Source: Solidesulfovibrio sp.
GTDB taxonomy: Bacteria; Desulfobacterota; Desulfovibrionia; Desulfovibrionales; Desulfovibrionaceae
Assembly: GCF_029978005.1 (NCBI RefSeq)
Contig: NZ_JARKOZ010000076.1
Coordinates: forward strand, 1 to 38,219
Length of the DNA stretch: 38,219 nt
Reading direction: 5' to 3'
Positions within the stretch are counted from its first letter, which is position 1. Every line of letters starts with the position of its first letter. The notes under the pieces were generated by a model. It ran no database searches, was not told the DNA's origin, and worked only from the letters and a program-made list of their open reading frames with translations. A program made the position numbers and the translations under genes. Shown in pieces: positions 25,231 to 32,591 of this stretch.

Positions 25231-25794
25231 ATGGAAGAAAAAAAAGACAAGACGGGCCTCTTGCGCGAGGTTCTGGACGGCGCGGCCGGACTGGCCGGCT
25301 CCTACGCCGCGACGCTCACGCACCTGTTCCGCAGGCCCGTGACCGAGCAGTACCCGGAATACAAGCGGCCCATGCCGGCGCGCACGCGCGGCCGCATCAT
25401 CCTCACCCGCTCGCCCGACGGCAAGGAGCGCTGCGTGGCCTGCTACCTGTGCTCCGGAGCCTGCCCGGTCAACTGCATCTCCATGCAGTCCGAGGAAGGG
25501 CCGGACGGGAGGCGGCGGGCGGCCTGGTTTCGCATCAACTTCGCCCGCTGCATTTACTGCGGCCTGTGCGAGGAGGCCTGCCCCACCCTGGCCCTGCAGC
25601 TCACGCCGGAATTCGCCTTCTGCAAGGACGCCATCGAGGATTTCGTGTACGAGAAGGAGGATCTTCTGGTGGACCACGGCGGCAAGGACCCGGACTACGA
25701 TTTCTACGCCCACGCCGGCGTGGCCGCCGGCCGGCCCAAGGGCGAGCACATCGGCGAGGACGAGCCCGTGGACGTCAAGAGCATCCTGCCCTGA
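25231..25794 (+). CDS. nuoI: NADH-quinone oxidoreductase subunit I
   Basis: A 187-residue subunit with two [4Fe-4S] ferredoxin motifs: Cys68, Cys71, Cys74, Cys78 and Cys107, Cys110, Cys113, Cys117, holding clusters N6a and N6b that pass electrons to N2. The N-terminus is amphipathic and docks at the membrane. AGGGAA lies a few bases before the ATG at 25231. The C-terminal extension after about residue 140 is acidic and charged. The gene is followed by a 180-base spacer with a palindromic element. Confidence 0.95.
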   Translation: MEEKKDKTGLLREVLDGAAGLAGSYAATLTHLFRRPVTEQYPEYKRPMPARTRGRIILTRSPDGKERCVACYLCSGACPVNCISMQSEEGPDGRRRAAWFRINFARCIYCGLCEEACPTLALQLTPEFAFCKDAIEDFVYEKEDLLVDHGGKDPDYDFYAHAGVAAGRPKGEHIGEDEPVDVKSILP

Positions 25795-25880
25795 CCGGCG
25801 CGGGAAGCGAGGCCATCCGCCCATGAAAAGCACGCGACATCATCAAATATCCTGGCAAGAGACGGGCTCCAGGGCAGCGC

Positions 25881-25941
25881 CGCAAGGAACGCACCCCCTT
25901 GCGGGATTCCAAAGGGCGCCAGCCCCTTGGCCGCCGGAGGC
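25881..25941. repeat. REP-like palindromic element in the nuoI-nuoJ spacer (copy B)
   Basis: CGCAAGG pairs with CCTTGCG (25881-25887 with 25897-25903), and CCAAAGGGC pairs with GCCCCTTGG (25909-25930) with one mismatch; the element ends in GCCGCCGGAGGC exactly as copy A does. The rest of the 25795-25974 spacer shows no gene. Confidence 0.7.
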
Positions 25942-25974
25942 TTCCCCCCTTGCACATGCCGCCCGGAGGCCGTC

Positions 25975-26490
25975 ATGACCGCCCTCGGCGCGCTGTTCTA
26001 CCTGCTGTCCGCCGTAATGCTGGCCGCCGCCGGCCTGGCCGCCACCCGGCGCAATCCCATCCACGCCGTGTGCTGCGCCGTCGTCGCCTTCCTGGCCTCG
26101 GCCGGGGTGTTCACGGTCCTCGGCGCGCCACTGCCCGGCGCGTTGCAGGTGGTGGTCTACGCCGGGGCCATCATGGTGCTTTTCCTGTTCATCATCATGC
26201 TGCTCGGCCTGCCCGTGGGCCAGGGCTCGGTACCGGCGACGCGGCTGGCCGCGCCGGGCGTGCTGGTCGGGGCCAGCCTGGTCGCCCTGTTTACGCTCCT
26301 CATCCGCGACCCGGCCGGCCTGACGCCGCTGCCGGCGGCCACGGCCGCGCCCGGGGCCGTGGGGGCGGTGCTTTTCGGCGACTACTGGCTGGCCGTGGAA
26401 GCCGTTTCCATCCTGCTTTTCGCGGCCCTGGCCGCCGTGCTGCTGCTCGGCCGGGCCAGGCGGGGACACAAGGGAGGCGAACCGGCATGA
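25975..26490 (+). CDS. nuoJ: NADH-quinone oxidoreductase subunit J
   Basis: A 171-residue five-helix membrane subunit. The helix with QVVVYAGAIMVLFLFIIML is the NuoJ signature region with the pi-bulge helix. The start at 25975 is chosen for GGAGG seven bases upstream; an in-frame ATG at 25927 would begin inside the palindromic element. The stop overlaps the nuoK start (ATGA). Confidence 0.95.
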   Translation: MTALGALFYLLSAVMLAAAGLAATRRNPIHAVCCAVVAFLASAGVFTVLGAPLPGALQVVVYAGAIMVLFLFIIMLLGLPVGQGSVPATRLAAPGVLVGASLVALFTLLIRDPAGLTPLPAATAAPGAVGAVLFGDYWLAVEAVSILLFAALAAVLLLGRARRGHKGGEPA

Positions 26491-26795
26491 ACGTGCCCCT
26501 GTCCCACGTCCTTGTCGTGGCCGCGCTCCTTTTCGCCGTGGGCGGCCTGTGCGCCGCCTGCCGGCGCAACGTGCTCATGATCCTGGTCGGCGTGGAATTC
26601 ATGCTGACGGCCGCCTCCACCGCCTTCGTCGGCGGCGCGCTGGCCCACGGCAACCTGGACGGTCAGGCGGCGGTCATCCTGGTCATGGGCCTGGCCGCAG
26701 CCGAGGCCGCCCTGGGCCTGGCCCTGCTCGTCCATGCCCGGCGCGGCGGCGGCACGACCGACATCGACGGCTACCGCCGACTTTCGGGGGAATGA
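26487..26795 (+). CDS. nuoK: NADH-quinone oxidoreductase subunit K
   Basis: A 102-residue three-helix subunit of normal length. The two buried glutamates of the proton path are present as Glu37 (LVGVEFML) and Glu73 (AAAEAALGL). Starts inside the nuoJ stop and ends overlapping the nuoL start, so nuoJ-K-L are translationally coupled; GGAGG is upstream. Confidence 0.96.
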   Translation: MNVPLSHVLVVAALLFAVGGLCAACRRNVLMILVGVEFMLTAASTAFVGGALAHGNLDGQAAVILVMGLAAAEAALGLALLVHARRGGGTTDIDGYRRLSGE

Positions 26796-28660
26796 TGGAA
26801 AACGCCCTTGCCCTGATGCTGCTTTTCCCTCTGGCCGGGGCCGTGTTCCAGGCCGGCTGGGGCCTGTCCGTGGGCCGGCGGGCCAGCGGCGCGGCGGCCG
26901 CCCTGGCCGTGGCCGGGGCCCTGGCCGCCGCGCTTTTCGCCCTGGCCCGCTGCCCGGTCGCGCCGGTGCACGTCTCCTTCGGGGGCTGGTTCGCCTTCGA
27001 CGGCTTCTCCGCCGCCTTCTCGCTGCTTTACGACCGCATCGCCGCGGTCATGACCGCTACCGTGACCGGCACGGCCCTGCTCATCCACCTCTACTCCGCC
27101 GGCTACATGCGGGAAGACAAGTCCTATTCCCGCTATTTCTGCTACTTGAACCTGTTCGTCTTCTTCATGCTGCTCATCGCCCTGGCCGACGACCTGCTGC
27201 TGCTTTTCATGGGCTGGGAGGGCGTGGGGTTCTGTTCGTTCGCGCTCATCGGCTTCTGGCACGAGGAGCGCAAGAACGTGAACGCCGGGGTCAAGGCCTT
27301 CATCACCACGCGCATCGGCGACCTCGGCTACGTGGCCGGGCTGGCCCTTGTCGTGGCCTCCTTCGGCGAGGCGTCGCTTTCGGGCCTCGCCGCCGGGGCC
27401 GAGGTCCTCTCGCCGGGCATGGCCGCGGCCATCGGCTTCTGCTTTCTCTTCGCGGCGCTCGGCAAATCCGCCCAGCTGCCGCTCTCCTCCTGGCTCCCCG
27501 ACGCCATGGCCGGCCCCACCCCGGTCTCGGCGCTCATCCACGCCGCCACCATGGTCACGGCCGGGGTCTACCTGCTCATGCGCCTGGACCCGCTTTTGGC
27601 CTACGCCCCGTCCGTGGGCGCGTCGGCGGCGTGCATCGGCGCGGCCACGGCCCTTTACGGCGCGAGCTGCGCCCTGGGCCAGCGCGACGTCAAGCGCATC
27701 CTGGCCTATTCCACCATCAGCCAGGTCGGGTACATGTTCCTGGCCGCCGGCAGCGCCGACGTGACCGGAGCGCTTTTCCACCTCCAGACTCACGCCTTCT
27801 TCAAGTCGCTGCTGTTCATGTGCGCCGGCATCATGATCCAGGCCTGCGGCGAGGAGCACGACATCTTCCGCATGGGCGCGCACCTGCGGCGGCGCTACCC
27901 CGGCCTTTTCGTTCTCTTCACCTGCGGCGCGGCCGCCCTGGCCGGCATCCCCTTCACTTCCGGCTATTGCAGCAAGGGCCGGACCCTGGCCGACGCCCTG
28001 ACCCATCCCGATCCGGTCTTCCTGGCCGCCTTCGCCATGGGCGCGCTGGCCGCCCTGATCACGGCCATCTACGTTTTCCGCATGTATTTCGTGGCCTTTT
28101 TCTCCGAACCCGCCGATCCGGCCCGCCTGCATCCCGACCCGGCCCTTTCCCGCATGCAGTGGCCGCTGTGGCCCCTGGCCGGGCTGGCCGTGCTGTACGG
28201 CTTCGTCAACCCACCGGAATTCCTGCATCTCAAGGACTGGCTCGACCACTTCCTCGTCGGCGTGGCCGCGCCCCTGCCGCCCCATGCCGCCCAGGCGGAA
28301 CTGTTCGTGGAAAGCCTCGACGCCCTGCTCGCCCTGGCCGGGCTGGCCATCGCCTGGGGCCTGTACCGTCCGGCCCGGCATCCCGCGCCGGCCCCGGCCG
28401 GCTGGCTCACGGCCGGGCTCGGCCTGGACGGCTTCTACCTGAAGCGTCTGGCCGCGCCCTACGAAAAGCTCGCCGCCTTCGCCTGGCGCGGCATCGACGA
28501 GGACGTCCTGGATGGCGCGGCCGCCGGCCTGGCCTCGGGCGTCGGTGGAGCGTCCCTGGCCGTGGCCCGATTCGGCGGCGGACGCATCTCCGCCTCATTG
28601 CTCGCGATCTTCGCCGGCGCGGCCGTCCTGCTGCTCTGGCTCGCGATAGGATGGAATTAA
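26792..28660 (+). CDS. nuoL: NADH-quinone oxidoreductase subunit L
   Basis: A 622-residue antiporter-like subunit, close to the usual length, including the distal C-terminal part that forms the lateral helix (GLDGFYLKRLAAPYEKLAAF onward). Proton-path residues visible are Glu143 (GWEGVG), Lys225 (LGKSAQLPLSSWLPDAM), His/Lys in HAFFKSLLF (Lys338) and Lys395. After Lys395 the usual Asp is Gly396 (SKGRTL instead of SKDEIL), an uncommon change at the position of E. coli Asp400. Two tandem ATG codons (26792 and 26795) follow GGGGGA. Confidence 0.95.
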   Translation: MMENALALMLLFPLAGAVFQAGWGLSVGRRASGAAAALAVAGALAAALFALARCPVAPVHVSFGGWFAFDGFSAAFSLLYDRIAAVMTATVTGTALLIHLYSAGYMREDKSYSRYFCYLNLFVFFMLLIALADDLLLLFMGWEGVGFCSFALIGFWHEERKNVNAGVKAFITTRIGDLGYVAGLALVVASFGEASLSGLAAGAEVLSPGMAAAIGFCFLFAALGKSAQLPLSSWLPDAMAGPTPVSALIHAATMVTAGVYLLMRLDPLLAYAPSVGASAACIGAATALYGASCALGQRDVKRILAYSTISQVGYMFLAAGSADVTGALFHLQTHAFFKSLLFMCAGIMIQACGEEHDIFRMGAHLRRRYPGLFVLFTCGAAALAGIPFTSGYCSKGRTLADALTHPDPVFLAAFAMGALAALITAIYVFRMYFVAFFSEPADPARLHPDPALSRMQWPLWPLAGLAVLYGFVNPPEFLHLKDWLDHFLVGVAAPLPPHAAQAELFVESLDALLALAGLAIAWGLYRPARHPAPAPAGWLTAGLGLDGFYLKRLAAPYEKLAAFAWRGIDEDVLDGAAAGLASGVGGASLAVARFGGGRISASLLAIFAGAAVLLLWLAIGWN

Positions 28661-28675
28661 GGTAACGGAGCCCCC

Positions 28676-30169
28676 ATGCGGCAACTGCCCTGGCTGACCC
28701 TGCTCGTCTTCTGGCCCCTGGCCGCCGCCCTGGCCATGCCGCTTTTGCGGCGCTCCCGGGAGGCCTGCCGCCGTTTCGCCCTGGGCGCGGCCCTGGCCGA
28801 GCTGGCCCTGGCCGGGCTCGTCGTGCTCCTGTTCGCCGCCGGCCGGCCCGACCTGCCCGTGGTCGAGGACGCGGCCTGGATTCCCGCCCTGGGCATCCGC
28901 TACACCCTCGCCTGCGACGGGTTGAGCCTCGTGTTCGTCGTGCTCACGGCCTTTATCGGCGTGTGCTGCATGCTGACCTCGCGCCACGACGACGCCTCGC
29001 GCCCGGCCCTGTACCACGCCCTGATCCTGGCCTCGCTCGCCACGGTCCAGGGCGTGTTCCTGGCCACGGACGTGTTCCTCTTCGCGCTCTTCTGGGAGGC
29101 CCAGCTCATCCCGGTCTTTTTTCTCATCGGCGTCTTCGGCCACGGCGAGCGCATGCGCGTGGCCATCAAGTTCTTTCTCTTCTCCGCCGTGGGCGGCCTG
29201 CTCATGTTCCTGGCCGTCATCGCGCTCGGCATCCATTCCGCCGACCTGCCGGACGGCCCCACCTTCGCGCTTTTCGACCTCACCCGCCTGTCCCTGCCTG
29301 TCAGCACGGGCCGCTGGCTCTTCGCCGCCTTCGTGCTCTCCTTCGCCATAAAAATCCCGCTGGTGCCGGTCCACATGTGGCTGCCCGACGCCCACACCGA
29401 GGCACCCACGGCCGGCAGCCTCATCCTGGCCGGGCTGCTGCTGAAAACCGGCGGCTACGCGCTCATCCGCTTCGCCCTGCCCCTTTTCCCGGAAGCGGCC
29501 GTGGCCTTCGCCCCGCTCCTTACCATCCTCGGCCTGCTCGGGCTCTTCTACGCCTCGGCCGTGGCCCTGGCCCAGGAGGACGTCAAGCGCCTCATCGCCT
29601 ATTCGAGCATCGGCCACATGGGCCTGGCCGTGGCCGCCGTGGTCTCGGGCTCGCGCCTGGCGCTCGGCGGCGCGGTGGTCATGATGGTCAGCCACGCCCT
29701 GACCTCGGGCGGGCTTTTCGCCCAGGCCGGCATGATCGGCGAGCGTCTGGGCAGCCGCCGCTTCGACGTGCTCGGCGGCATCTGGAACAAGGCCCCGGGA
29801 TTCGGCGCGGCCTTCCTTTTCTGCATCCTGGCCGCCGCCGCCTTGCCCGGGCTATCGGGCTTCGTGGGCGAGGCCATGATGGTCTTCGGCCTGTTCCGGG
29901 TCGATGGCCTGGCCGGCGGCTTCGCCGTGGCCGGCATGGCCGCGACGCTTATCTACCTCCTGCGTCTGGCCCGGGACACCCTCTTCGGCCCGGCCCGAAG
30001 CGGCCTGCCCTTCCCGGACCTCGACGCCCGGGAGACGGCCCTGCTCGTGTCCCTGGTCCTGGCCATCCTCTGGCTCGGCCTTTTCCCCGGCCCGGTGCTG
30101 CAACTCGTCGCCTCGCCCCTGGACGCCGTGGCCGGCCATGTCTGGCCCGTCGCCGGGACGGGCATGTAA
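28676..30169 (+). CDS. nuoM: NADH-quinone oxidoreductase subunit M
   Basis: A 497-residue antiporter-like subunit with about fourteen helices. Key charged residues are in place: Glu141 (LFWEAQLIP), Lys226 (AIKIPLVPVHMWLPDAHTEAP), Lys257 (LLLKTGGYAL) and the Glu of GLSGFVGEAMM, the exit-channel position. GGAG lies before the ATG. The spacing to nuoL is only 15 bases. Confidence 0.96.
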   Translation: MRQLPWLTLLVFWPLAAALAMPLLRRSREACRRFALGAALAELALAGLVVLLFAAGRPDLPVVEDAAWIPALGIRYTLACDGLSLVFVVLTAFIGVCCMLTSRHDDASRPALYHALILASLATVQGVFLATDVFLFALFWEAQLIPVFFLIGVFGHGERMRVAIKFFLFSAVGGLLMFLAVIALGIHSADLPDGPTFALFDLTRLSLPVSTGRWLFAAFVLSFAIKIPLVPVHMWLPDAHTEAPTAGSLILAGLLLKTGGYALIRFALPLFPEAAVAFAPLLTILGLLGLFYASAVALAQEDVKRLIAYSSIGHMGLAVAAVVSGSRLALGGAVVMMVSHALTSGGLFAQAGMIGERLGSRRFDVLGGIWNKAPGFGAAFLFCILAAAALPGLSGFVGEAMMVFGLFRVDGLAGGFAVAGMAATLIYLLRLARDTLFGPARSGLPFPDLDARETALLVSLVLAILWLGLFPGPVLQLVASPLDAVAGHVWPVAGTGM

Positions 30170-30186
30170 TCCGGAAGGAACGCTCT

Positions 30187-31575
30187 ATGGCCGCCGTCCT
30201 GACCGATCTCGCCCCCCACCTCGCCCTGGCCGTCGGCGGCCTGGCCGCCCTGGGCACGGCCTGGCTGCCCCGCGCCGCCGCCCGCTCCCTCACGCCCGTC
30301 GTGGCCGCCCTCTTCGCCCTGCTGCCCGGCCTGTGGGCCGTCTGGACCGGCGGCGAGGCCAGCGGCATGACCCGCTTTTTCGCGGGCCTCCTCAGCGTGA
30401 TCACCCTGGCCGTGACGGGACTTCTCGCCCGCTTCGCCGACCGCCGGGGCTTCGCCGGCGACGCGCTTTACGGCCTCGTCCTCTGGTCGGCGCTGGGCAT
30501 GCTGCTGCTGGCCGAATCCACGGACTGGATCATGCTGCTCCTCGGCCTGGAGCTGGCCTCCCTTTGCCTCTACGCCCTGGTGGCCGCCCGCACGGACGAC
30601 GGGCTCGGGGCCGAGGCGGCGCTCAAGTACTTCCTGCCCGGCGCCGTGGGGCTGGCCGTCATGACGTTCGGCGTAAGCCTCGTCTATGCCGCAAGCGGCA
30701 GCCTGGACATCGCCGACTCCCTGGCCGCCGGCGGCCCCCTGGTCGCGGCCGGGCTGGCCCTGGCCCTGGTCGGCCTGGGGTTCAAGCTCTCCCTGGCCCC
30801 GGTCCACCTCTGGACGCCCGACGTCTACCAGGGCGCGCCGGCCCCGGTGGCCGCCTTTCTCTCCACGGGCTCCAAGGCCGCCGTGGCCGCCGCCCTGCTC
30901 CACCTCTGCGCCGAGGCCCCTCCCGAGACCATGGACGTCCTGGCTCCGGCCCTGGTCGCCGTGGCCGCCCTGACCATGGCCGTGGGCAACCTCGGGGCGC
31001 TCCTGCAAAAAAGCGTCAAGCGCATGCTGGCCTTCTCCTCCATCGGCCAGATGGGCTACCTCGCCATGGCCGCCCTGGCGGTCAACGACGGCGGCGGCGA
31101 GGCCGCGCTCTACTACCTGGCCGCCTACGCCCTCATGGACCTCGGCGCTTTCGGAGCCGTGGGCGCGCTTTCCGGCGACGGCCCGGACCGCGACGCCATC
31201 GAATCCTACCGGGGCCTCGGCTACGTCTACCCCTGGCGCTGCGGTGCCCTGTGCGCCTGCCTGCTCTCCCTGGCCGGCCTGCCGCCCACGGCCGGCTTCA
31301 TGGGCAAGTTCCTGGTTTTCGGCGCGGCCCTGCGGGCCGGCTATGTCGGACTGGCCGTGTTCGGCATCCTCATGGCCGTGGTCGGCATCTTCTACGCCCT
31401 GCGCCTGGTGGCCACGCTCTACATGCGCCAGAGCGTCGAGGCCCTGCCCGTCCTCCCCGCCCCGACCGGACCGGCGGCGGCCGCCGTCCTGTGGGCCGTG
31501 TCCGCCGGCGTCCTCGCCCTGGGACTGTTTCCCGGGCCGCTGCTTGCGGCCATCGCCAGCATCGTTGGAGAGTGA
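30187..31575 (+). CDS. nuoN: NADH-quinone oxidoreductase subunit N
   Basis: A 462-residue antiporter-like subunit, last in the operon. Glu122 (LGLELASL), Lys147 (AALKYFLPGA) and Lys200 (GFKLSLAPVHLWTPD) match the proton-channel positions. The start at 30187 follows GGAAGGAA; the gap to nuoM is 17 bases. Confidence 0.95.
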   Translation: MAAVLTDLAPHLALAVGGLAALGTAWLPRAAARSLTPVVAALFALLPGLWAVWTGGEASGMTRFFAGLLSVITLAVTGLLARFADRRGFAGDALYGLVLWSALGMLLLAESTDWIMLLLGLELASLCLYALVAARTDDGLGAEAALKYFLPGAVGLAVMTFGVSLVYAASGSLDIADSLAAGGPLVAAGLALALVGLGFKLSLAPVHLWTPDVYQGAPAPVAAFLSTGSKAAVAAALLHLCAEAPPETMDVLAPALVAVAALTMAVGNLGALLQKSVKRMLAFSSIGQMGYLAMAALAVNDGGGEAALYYLAAYALMDLGAFGAVGALSGDGPDRDAIESYRGLGYVYPWRCGALCACLLSLAGLPPTAGFMGKFLVFGAALRAGYVGLAVFGILMAVVGIFYALRLVATLYMRQSVEALPVLPAPTGPAAAAVLWAVSAGVLALGLFPGPLLAAIASIVGE

Positions 31576-31584
31576 GGGGAAAAT

Positions 31585-31635
31585 GCCTCCGGCGGCCAGG
31601 AGGGGGCACCCCCTCCTGGACCTCCCCGATGGGAG
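31585..31635. repeat. REP-like palindromic element after nuoN (copy C, reversed)
   Basis: Begins GCCTCCGGCGGCC, the reverse complement of the end of copies A and B, then an 11-bp perfect palindrome (31596-31606 with 31609-31619) followed by ACCTCCCCGATGGG. The palindrome and tail match copy D closely. It may slow transcription after nuoN. Confidence 0.75.
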
Positions 31636-31670
31636 GAGGCCGCGCGGGAGCGATGGGGGAAGGCGGGGAA

Positions 31671-32591
31671 ATGCTGGAAGCGGTGATGAAATTGCTGGTC
31701 TGTCCGGGGTGCCTGCCGGAAGAATATGGACTGGAACTGCGAGCCGACCGTCGCGAAGGGGACGACGTCATTGCCGGGACGTTGACCTGCCCGGCCTGCG
31801 GCGCGGCCTACGCCATTGCGGACGGCGTCGCCGATCTGGTTCCCGGCCATGCGGCCGTGCCCGAGGCACAGGCCAGATACGACGAGGAGCGCCTCGCCGC
31901 CTCCTACCTCTGGGCCCATTTCGCCGACCTGTGGGACGACCCCGAGGCCACGCCGGCCTACGCGGCCTGGCTGACCGCCCTTGGCGACTGTTCCGGGCCG
32001 GCGCTCGACGCCGGTTGCGCCGTGGGCCGCTTCACCCTGGAGCTGGCCGCGCGCACGGGGTTGGCCGTGGGCGTCGACCTGTCGCGAAATTTCGTCACGC
32101 TCGCCCGCCGCATCGCCCGCCAGGGCGGCCTGGCCTTCGACGCCCCCTGGCAGGGGCTGCTCACCACCCGCTTTTCCTGCGAGCTGCCGCAACGCCTGCC
32201 GCGCGGCACGGTGGAATTCGTACGCGCCGACGCCCTGGCCCTGCCTTTCGCCCGGGGCCGCTTCGGCACGGTCGCCTCGCTCAACGTCCTGGACAAGCTG
32301 CCCAAGCCCCGCCGCCACATCGAGGAATGCCGCCGGGTGTGCGCCGCGCCGGCCACGCTTCTCGTGGCCGATCCCTTTTCCTGGTCGCCGGACATCGCCG
32401 CGCCCGAGGACTGGATCGGCGGCAGGCCGGACGCCGGCGAAAGCGGCCCCTGCCTGGCAAAGCTCCTGGCCGACGCCCCCGGCTGGACGGCCCGGCAGGC
32501 CGAAAGCGTCGCCTGGACCATCCGCGACCACAAAAACCGTTTTGAGCGCATCCGAAGCGAAACCGTCGTGGCCCGCCGCGCCCCCCTTTAA
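31671..32591 (+). CDS. SAM-dependent methyltransferase with Trm112-like zinc domain
   Basis: A 306-residue protein. Residues 1-60 resemble Trm112/YcaR: MKLLVCPGC near the start (Cys11, Cys14) and LTCPACGAAYAIADGVADLVP (Cys40, Cys43), a zinc-binding platform. Residues about 65-306 form a class I methyltransferase: motif I LDAGCAVGRF (112-121), then VGVDLS, and a later ADALALPFARGRF. The acceptor is unknown. The start at 31671 follows a GGAAGGCGGGG stretch; ATG at 31653 is a weaker alternative. It is 95 bases behind nuoN, separated by a palindromic element, so membership of the nuo transcript is uncertain. Its stop overlaps the convergent next gene's stop in TTAA. Confidence 0.8.
   Translation: MLEAVMKLLVCPGCLPEEYGLELRADRREGDDVIAGTLTCPACGAAYAIADGVADLVPGHAAVPEAQARYDEERLAASYLWAHFADLWDDPEATPAYAAWLTALGDCSGPALDAGCAVGRFTLELAARTGLAVGVDLSRNFVTLARRIARQGGLAFDAPWQGLLTTRFSCELPQRLPRGTVEFVRADALALPFARGRFGTVASLNVLDKLPKPRRHIEECRRVCAAPATLLVADPFSWSPDIAAPEDWIGGRPDAGESGPCLAKLLADAPGWTARQAESVAWTIRDHKNRFERIRSETVVARRAPL

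Noticed and set aside
32588-32591. Convergent stop codons sharing TTAA as a regulatory site
   Set aside because: A four-base overlap of convergent genes is common in compact genomes; no hairpin or terminator accompanies it.
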